A DNA stretch of 64,000 nucleotides, taken from Pagrus major (lineage: Eukaryota > Chordata > Actinopteri > Spariformes > Sparidae). The position numbers were made by a program, and so were the translations under genes. Shown here in pieces: positions 60,101 through 64,000 of the stretch (position 1 is the stretch's first letter; each line of letters opens with the position of its first letter). The stretch is from the NCBI RefSeq assembly GCF_040436345.1, contig NC_133219.1, positions 20,425,458 to 20,489,457 on the forward strand. Reading direction: 5' to 3'. Below the pieces are notes generated by a model. That model did no database searches. It was not told where the DNA came from and saw only the letters and a list, made by a program, of their open reading frames with translations.

Positions 60101-62947
60101 TAAGGGGTAAGAAGAAGAGGCCCTCTGGTCTTTACACTGTCACATAAGGCTGAGATGGATTGTTGGGCAGTGTGGGCGTGACATGTTGTCATTGCTCTGC
60201 GTTTGCAGATGGATAAAGAATGGACAGCTGTTTGGGAATGGGGTTAAAGTAAAAGTGACAAGGTCTTATAAAATCACGGACCGACCTGCCGCTGCCCATC
60301 ATGCCCACTGGCCATATTACCTGCTGCCTTCGTGTTCTTTACGACAATATTCTCCCCCACCTGCCTCCAACCATCTCCTCTTTCCAAACAGCCCACATTT
60401 GCCTCTCCCTCTGTCTCCCTTCCAACTTCTCTTTTTCTCTCATATTTTCTCCATCCCCCTCTCTTTATGTCTTCCTTCCTCTCTCTCCTGCTTTCTCTCT
60501 CTCTCTCTTTCTCTCTCTCTCTCCGGCTGGACAGGAACAGAGCCAACAAACACAGCCATAAAAAGGACACCGGTCTGGGTCTGGAAACACTATCAAGGCC
60601 TCGCTACGTTAACTCTCCCACTACACACACTGACCTGAATAGATGTGTTTGTTGGTGCTTGGTGTGTACAGCCAACTATTAGACATTTAATACGCAGGCA
60701 GCACTAGTGGCATCTGGCTCATTGGACAAACAGTTCAGAGGGTTATAATTATTTCTGTTTGTGTAGCCCGAGTAAGAAACAACTGTTTTTTCTGTCTCCG
60801 AGAGGGCGCATTATTGAGAAAAACGCTAGTTTGCGTAAACATCAAAGCATGCTCCTGAAGAAACAGGAAGATTTCCTTACGTAGATAGCAAGCACCAGAC
60901 ACAGGATCACAGTTCTTGACATGGCAAGAGCAGGTTTGGTTGCAGTTCACTCCATACTGGCCAGGCTGACAGGTCATATTGCAGCTTGAGTACAGAGAAG
61001 AGACAAAAACAACATCTGTTTAATGTTCCCTCCAAGTGACAGATGCAAAAATAGGACACAGAAAGGAAGAAAATGACTAATGGGATCGGGTTCTTTCTTC
61101 CCGTGATGGAGGTTTGTGGGTATTTCACTTTACTATTCCAAGAGTGTCCTTTTTATCATTATCTGTAAAAAAAATATGCCTCAAAACACAAGCTCACTCA
61201 TTCAATTCCCAAGAAATATAAGCGTGCAACATAAATAATATAAAAGCATGTGTGCTGTAAAGCTGCCGAGGGCATAAACATGAGTTTTTTTTCGGGTGTG
61301 AGGCGTCTCAGTCATGACTTACTAGGTGCCATAAAACCCCGGGTCACACAGGCACTCTCCGGTGACAACATGACAGATGCCGTTAAAACAGTGACTGCAG
61401 TTGTTCTCACAGTTCTCGCCGTATGTGCCATTGGGGCAGCGCACCTCACACCTATCGCACACAAAAGGAATGCCGTGATTACAACCATTTTCATGCTGAG
61501 CAGTGTGAGTCATAGTTGTTATCACTGCGTGGAAACGCATATTACAGTAGCTACTAGTTAAAGATACTGCTCTTATGTTTTTAACTCTGGAAATGACAAA
61601 GCTCTATGAGATAAAAAGGTCTGACTGAACAACAAAATATGAACATTGCATGCTGCTTTTACTCATTTCTAAGTTGGACTGTGTGTGTTTTCTTACCTGT
61701 CCCCAATCCAGCCAGGGTTACAGTGAGAGCACTTGCCATGTATGGGATCGCAGTGGTGACCGTCTTTGCAGGTGGGACACACTTCTTGGCAGTTTTCACC
61801 AAAGAAGCCTTTGGAGCACAGCTGGTCACACCGAGTCCCATTCCATCCTCTGTCACAGGTGATGCAGCGTCCCTCGGTCACCTTACAGGGCTGCTGGCCC
61901 TTGCAGTGCCCACACCTGTGGTCAGCCAAGAAAAACAGAAAAAAAGAATTCTGTTTATCTTGTTTACACAAAACGTCCTCCATTTCATCTAAATGCAGTG
62001 AAACTGTTCTGGAAACATGATGAAAAAGAACCTGTATTTGGACGTTGCTGTAATGATCTTTTAAAGAGGGAAACAATACTAAATGCTAACTGTGATCTCT
62101 CTGGTTTGTATCATGTGAGAAAGGCACAGTCCATGGAAGGTAAATCACTTAACCTGAATTGCTTTTACATGTTGGCTGACGAGTATGGGGTAATGTGAAT
62201 ACCAACTCCCAGATCTCACTTTATTATTGCTCCATTAAGTAACATTTACAGATATTTTAACGGTTATCAGCTGCAGCATATATCAAATGTTATTTCCTAT
62301 CAAAACCACAAAACCGCACCATAATATGGATCAGACAAGGGAACTGAACATTAGATATATGTAAAACTACATGCTTGCTGTGTTTTTGAAATGCTGCATT
62401 TGCACCCTGCCGAGTTATTTCCCTCACCTGTTCCTGCAGTTTTGGCCATAGAAGCCAGCAGGACATGGCTCCCTGCAGAACTTCCCACGGTACCCTGGTG
62501 TGCAGGTACATGAGCCGTCTGCCTGGTTGCACTTGCCGTGGATGCATTGGCAGTATCGCTCGCACCGCGGGCCCCATAGCCTCTCCCTGCACTGGCAGCG
62601 TCCTGTGAACTGGTCGCAGGGTGAATTGTTGCAGTTACACTGGATTGCACAGTTCCTCCCGGTCCAACCAGGATTGCACAGGCATCGCCCTGTCATTGCA
62701 TCGCAGACAGAGTTGATGCTGCAGTAGCAGTTGTTGTTGCACTGGGGACCCCAGACGCCAGGGTGACATGTGCATTTGCCCGTCTCTTGGTCACACTTGC
62801 CCTTTTGGCATAAGCAAGCATTCTCGCAGTTCGGTCCCCAACGATTGTGGTTGCAGGTACACTCGCCGGTCAAGTCGTCGCACTGGCCGTTGGGGTAACA
62901 ATTACATTTCCCTTTGCAGTCGGGGCCCCAGAACTGGGTCGGGCACT
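49950..62947 (-). CDS. scarf2: Scavenger receptor class F member 2 (SREC-II), 3' eight exons (5'-partial)
   Basis: On the minus strand the exons are 62947-62428, 61915-61697, 61451-61323, 60984-60881, 59526-59412, 59081-58984, 52711-52556 and 51187-49950. All are GT-AG, every phase matches, and 858 residues precede the TAG. The ectodomain is a run of Cys-rich EGF/laminin-type repeats (for example CPTQFWGPDC, CREPCPAGFYGQNC, CHPGVWGPQC). One membrane segment follows (GVIAAGTLVSFLLIVLLSLL plus a Cys cluster). The juxtamembrane block CGRFSRISTKLPRIPLRRQK and the HHDPENTFNCSF block are SCARF2-like. The last exon is a long Pro/Ser/Lys-rich tail with KPKVSWIHG and PRKKGKEG. SCARF2 is a cell-surface adhesion or scavenger-type receptor; its human loss causes Van den Ende-Gupta syndrome (known). 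The signal peptide and N-terminal repeats lie beyond 64000. SCARF1 or MEGF10 relatives are less likely given the tail motifs. Confidence 0.93.
51188..52555 (-). other. scarf2: scarf2 intron before the terminal exon
   Basis: A 1.4 kb intron. A TG microsatellite (52436-52465 on the plus strand) lies about 90 bases inside its donor end. Confidence 0.85.
52436..52465. repeat. TG microsatellite
   Basis: An almost pure TG run in a scarf2 intron, with one GA interruption. Confidence 0.9.
52556..52711 (-). CDS. scarf2: scarf2 cytoplasmic tail exon
   Basis: Encodes AHHDPENTFNCSFIEPPS then SSWSSQESFSSFESGDEG and PVYCVPHE. The DEGPVYCVPHE stretch carries a candidate Tyr phosphorylation site. Introns of 6.3 kb and 1.4 kb flank it. 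Confidence 0.92.
53225..53350 (+). repeat. Dispersed repeat copy (AGCTTAGCATAAAGAC family)
   Basis: Shares gatgagaagattgata with 41320-41335, and cttagcataaagac--ggaaacag in reverse complement with about 41500-41535. Confidence 0.5.
56187..56554. mobile_element. MITE-like element with terminal inverted repeats, TTAA at both ends
   Basis: The left end ttaaaggaccggtgcgtagga and the right end, reverse-complemented, ttaaaggtccagtgtgaagga are matching inverted termini. TTAA at both outer edges fits a piggyBac-type target site. At 368 bases it is too short to encode a transposase, so it would be non-autonomous. The interior matches a string I recall as common in perch-like fish, but that is unverified. 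Confidence 0.65.
56992..57013. repeat. TG microsatellite
   Basis: (TG)11 in the large scarf2 intron. Confidence 0.95.
58984..59081 (-). CDS. scarf2: scarf2 juxtamembrane cytoplasmic exon
   Basis: Encodes KKAKRILCGRFSRISTKL then PRIPLRRQKLPKVV, a very basic conserved block. The acceptor is ctaccaacag, with a branch-point-like CTAAC about 25 bases upstream. The only frame-consistent alternative is an intronic in-frame ATG at 59128. Confidence 0.88.
59412..59526 (-). CDS. scarf2: scarf2 transmembrane exon
   Basis: Encodes PNQRMGVIAAGTLVSFLL onward, a single hydrophobic helix ending in Leu-rich and CCCCLC sequence, then the charged stop-transfer RHKDDH. Likely palmitoylation on the Cys cluster is an inference. 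Confidence 0.93.
59527..60880 (-). other. scarf2: scarf2 intron with long pyrimidine tract
   Basis: A 1.35 kb intron. A plus-strand CT-rich tract (about 60360-60525, with pure CT repeats at 60491-60523) gives long spurious open frames on both strands. Confidence 0.8.
60491..60523. repeat. CT microsatellite within a longer pyrimidine tract
   Basis: CT units with one TTT interruption; pyrimidine-rich sequence extends from about 60360. Confidence 0.9.
60881..60984 (-). CDS. scarf2: scarf2 last EGF-repeat exon
   Basis: Encodes CNMTCQPGQYGVNCNQTCSC to CDPVSGACYL, with N-glycosylation sequons NMT and NQT. The acceptor ctcaag is an AAG-type site, less common than CAG. Confidence 0.9.
61323..61451 (-). 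CDS. scarf2: scarf2 EGF-repeat exon
   Basis: Encodes CEVRCPNGTYGENCENNC to CLCDPGFYGT, one EGF unit of 42 complete codons. The donor is gtaagt. Confidence 0.93.
61697..61915 (-). CDS. scarf2: scarf2 EGF-repeat exon
   Basis: Encodes CGHCKGQQPCKVTEGRCITC onward to HCNPGWIGD, with regular Cys spacing. The exon runs from ctgaccacag to gtaaga. Confidence 0.93.
62428..62947 (-). CDS. scarf2: scarf2 EGF-repeat exon (first in window)
   Basis: A 520-base exon encoding about four Cys-rich EGF/laminin-type repeats, from CPTQFWGPDCKGKCNC to CREPCPAGFYGQNCRN. It opens mid-codon after tttccacag, so an upstream exon exists. Confidence 0.92.
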
Positions 62948-63257
62948 CTGTGGAAATACAGAGCAGTGATCATGAGATGGGAAATATTCTGTGACTTGGC
63001 AAATATTCTTAGACTTAAAATGTCTACAGTGGTGTAAGTGGTGCAGCAGTGCTTTGAGCTAAACGCCAGCATGGAAACATACCCACAACGGCGACGATGT
63101 TTTGCTGGTGCAATGTTCACTGTGGTCACCATCTTAGTTTAGCATGCTCACTAACACTGCTAATTAACACTAAACACAGCATACAGCTCAGGCTTTCGGG
63201 AATGTGGGTAGAGGGCAACTGTTGACCTAATAATAGTCCCCGGAGAAGGAGATTGCC

Positions 63258-63665
63258 AGTGGTGCTAGGACTGGGCAATATGGTCTCAAAATAATATCTA
63301 TAATATAATATTTTTAGGCTATGTCGCAATACACAGTATACTGTACATCTTGATATTTTGAAATCTCCTCAAAAGCACTTGGACTGGGTGACAGAATCAC
63401 ATATCACAATATTTTTGACCAAAAACCTTGAGATTGATATTGCAACAATAATGTACAGAAGTCTATTGGTAGGCCTTCTTCCACAACATTTTAACACAGT
63501 GAGCTTCTTGATAAATAATCATCGTTAATGTGGATATAATGACTCAGTGGGTAAAGTGGAAAGTGGAAAAAGTAGAACAGTCTTCTTCAAAACCGTTCAA
63601 AATCCAACACAATACATAGTCTCATTTCATGACAACCATATAATATCAATATATTACCCAGCCCC
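63258..63665. mobile_element. MITE-like element with GGGCTGGGCAATAT-type termini
   Basis: The left end is ggactgggcaatatggt. The right end, reverse-complemented, is ggggctgggtaatatattg. The interior is AT-rich with repeated atatcacaatat/gatattg motifs and no coding potential. It resembles a non-autonomous DNA transposon family common in teleosts; the superfamily was not determined. Confidence 0.5.
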
Positions 63666-63724
63666 TTCAATTTATCCTGAGGGGAATTTTGTGTGTGTGT
63701 GTGTAAATTTCATCCCAATTCATC

Positions 63725-63845
63725 CTGAGTCACACTAGAGGAAAAGTCACAGGATCACCAGAGTCATGAGGGGTGATCATCTGGGCTCCATTAACATCAG
63801 TACAAAATTTGAGGTGCAGTCTATCAAATAGTGATTGAGAAACAT
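63725..63845 (+). repeat. Dispersed repeat fragment related to 45935-46570
   Basis: Contains gaggaaaagtcacaggatcacc and gtacaaaatttgaggtgcagtctatcaaatag, parallel in order to the units at 46085-46530. Confidence 0.4.
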
Positions 63846-64000
63846 CAGTCTGGAACAGAAGCAGAGAATTCTGCTTACGTTATAGTTTTAGAAGTTTTAA
63901 CGAGAGCTAAAAACTTGTATTTACAAGTGAAATCATTTCTATTCATTTGACCTTTAAACACCAATGTCAGGAGGCAAAAGGTAGAAACTGCTGATAGTAA

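Larger units (their letters stand above)
62948..64000 (-). other. scarf2: scarf2 intron running off the window
   Basis: Intronic sequence upstream of the first EGF exon seen. It carries a MITE-like element (63258-63665) and a second dispersed repeat fragment (63725-63845). No further scarf2 exon was found. Confidence 0.7.

Noticed and set aside
60183..60682. 151-codon and overlapping plus-strand frames
   Set aside because: Produced by a CT-rich pyrimidine tract inside a scarf2 intron; low-complexity Ser/Leu/Pro output with no family likeness.
61250..62592. Several plus- and minus-strand frames overlapping the EGF exons
   Set aside because: Off-frame shadows of Cys-rich scarf2 exons; only the frame with regular Cys spacing and matching splice phases is real.
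1..64000. CRISPR array, operon, phage or plasmid features, tRNA or rRNA genes
   Set aside because: None seen by eye: there are no regularly spaced identical repeats, no tRNA-like cloverleaf with a TTCRA loop, and the gene structure is eukaryotic.

Overview
The window looks like vertebrate nuclear DNA, most likely from a spiny-rayed (percomorph-type) teleost. Supporting signs are short GT-AG-split exons, AT-rich introns, many TG/CA microsatellites, several dispersed repeat families, and an intact fish-type selenoprotein gene (Fep15/selenoe). No bacterial, viral or CRISPR feature was seen. Gene names rest on reading the conceptual proteins against remembered family features; no database search was run.

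Layout. (1) 1-10.5 kb, plus strand: cabp7 (calneuron 2), a tail-anchored EF-hand protein. Four coding exons are present (4756-9251) with a 3' UTR to about 10.5 kb; the first coding exon is not in the window. (2) 10.5-31.2 kb: about 20 kb with no supportable gene, holding microsatellites, old dispersed repeats and a diverged local duplication. (3) 31.2-34.2 kb, minus strand: tmem17, a four-pass transition-zone protein of primary cilia, complete in four exons (221 aa). (4) 34.7-37.1 kb, minus strand: selenoe (Fep15), complete in four exons (135 aa). It has an in-frame TGA selenocysteine codon in exon 2, a SECIS-like hairpin in the 3' UTR and a C-terminal RDEL ER-retention signal. (5) 37.2-47.4 kb: intergenic, with repeats and a G-rich tract. 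(6) 47.4-64 kb, minus strand: scarf2, an EGF-repeat scavenger-receptor-like type I membrane protein. Eight exons are present, from the EGF repeats through the transmembrane segment to a 411-residue Pro/Ser/Lys-rich cytoplasmic tail; the N-terminal exon(s) lie beyond the window edge.

These genes do not form a pathway. tmem17 acts at the cilium base, selenoe in the ER lumen, scarf2 at the cell surface, and cabp7 on Golgi/lysosomal and other membranes as a Ca2+ sensor. scarf2, selenoe and tmem17 all read on the minus strand; cabp7 is convergent to them. selenoe and tmem17 are tightly packed, with about 0.6 kb between the selenoe poly(A) signal and the tmem17 start codon.

The most notable content is the selenoprotein gene. 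A standard gene caller would truncate or split it at the TGA, and its conceptual protein has no cysteine at all, so selenocysteine is its only thiol-like redox residue. It matches a known fish family rather than a new system.
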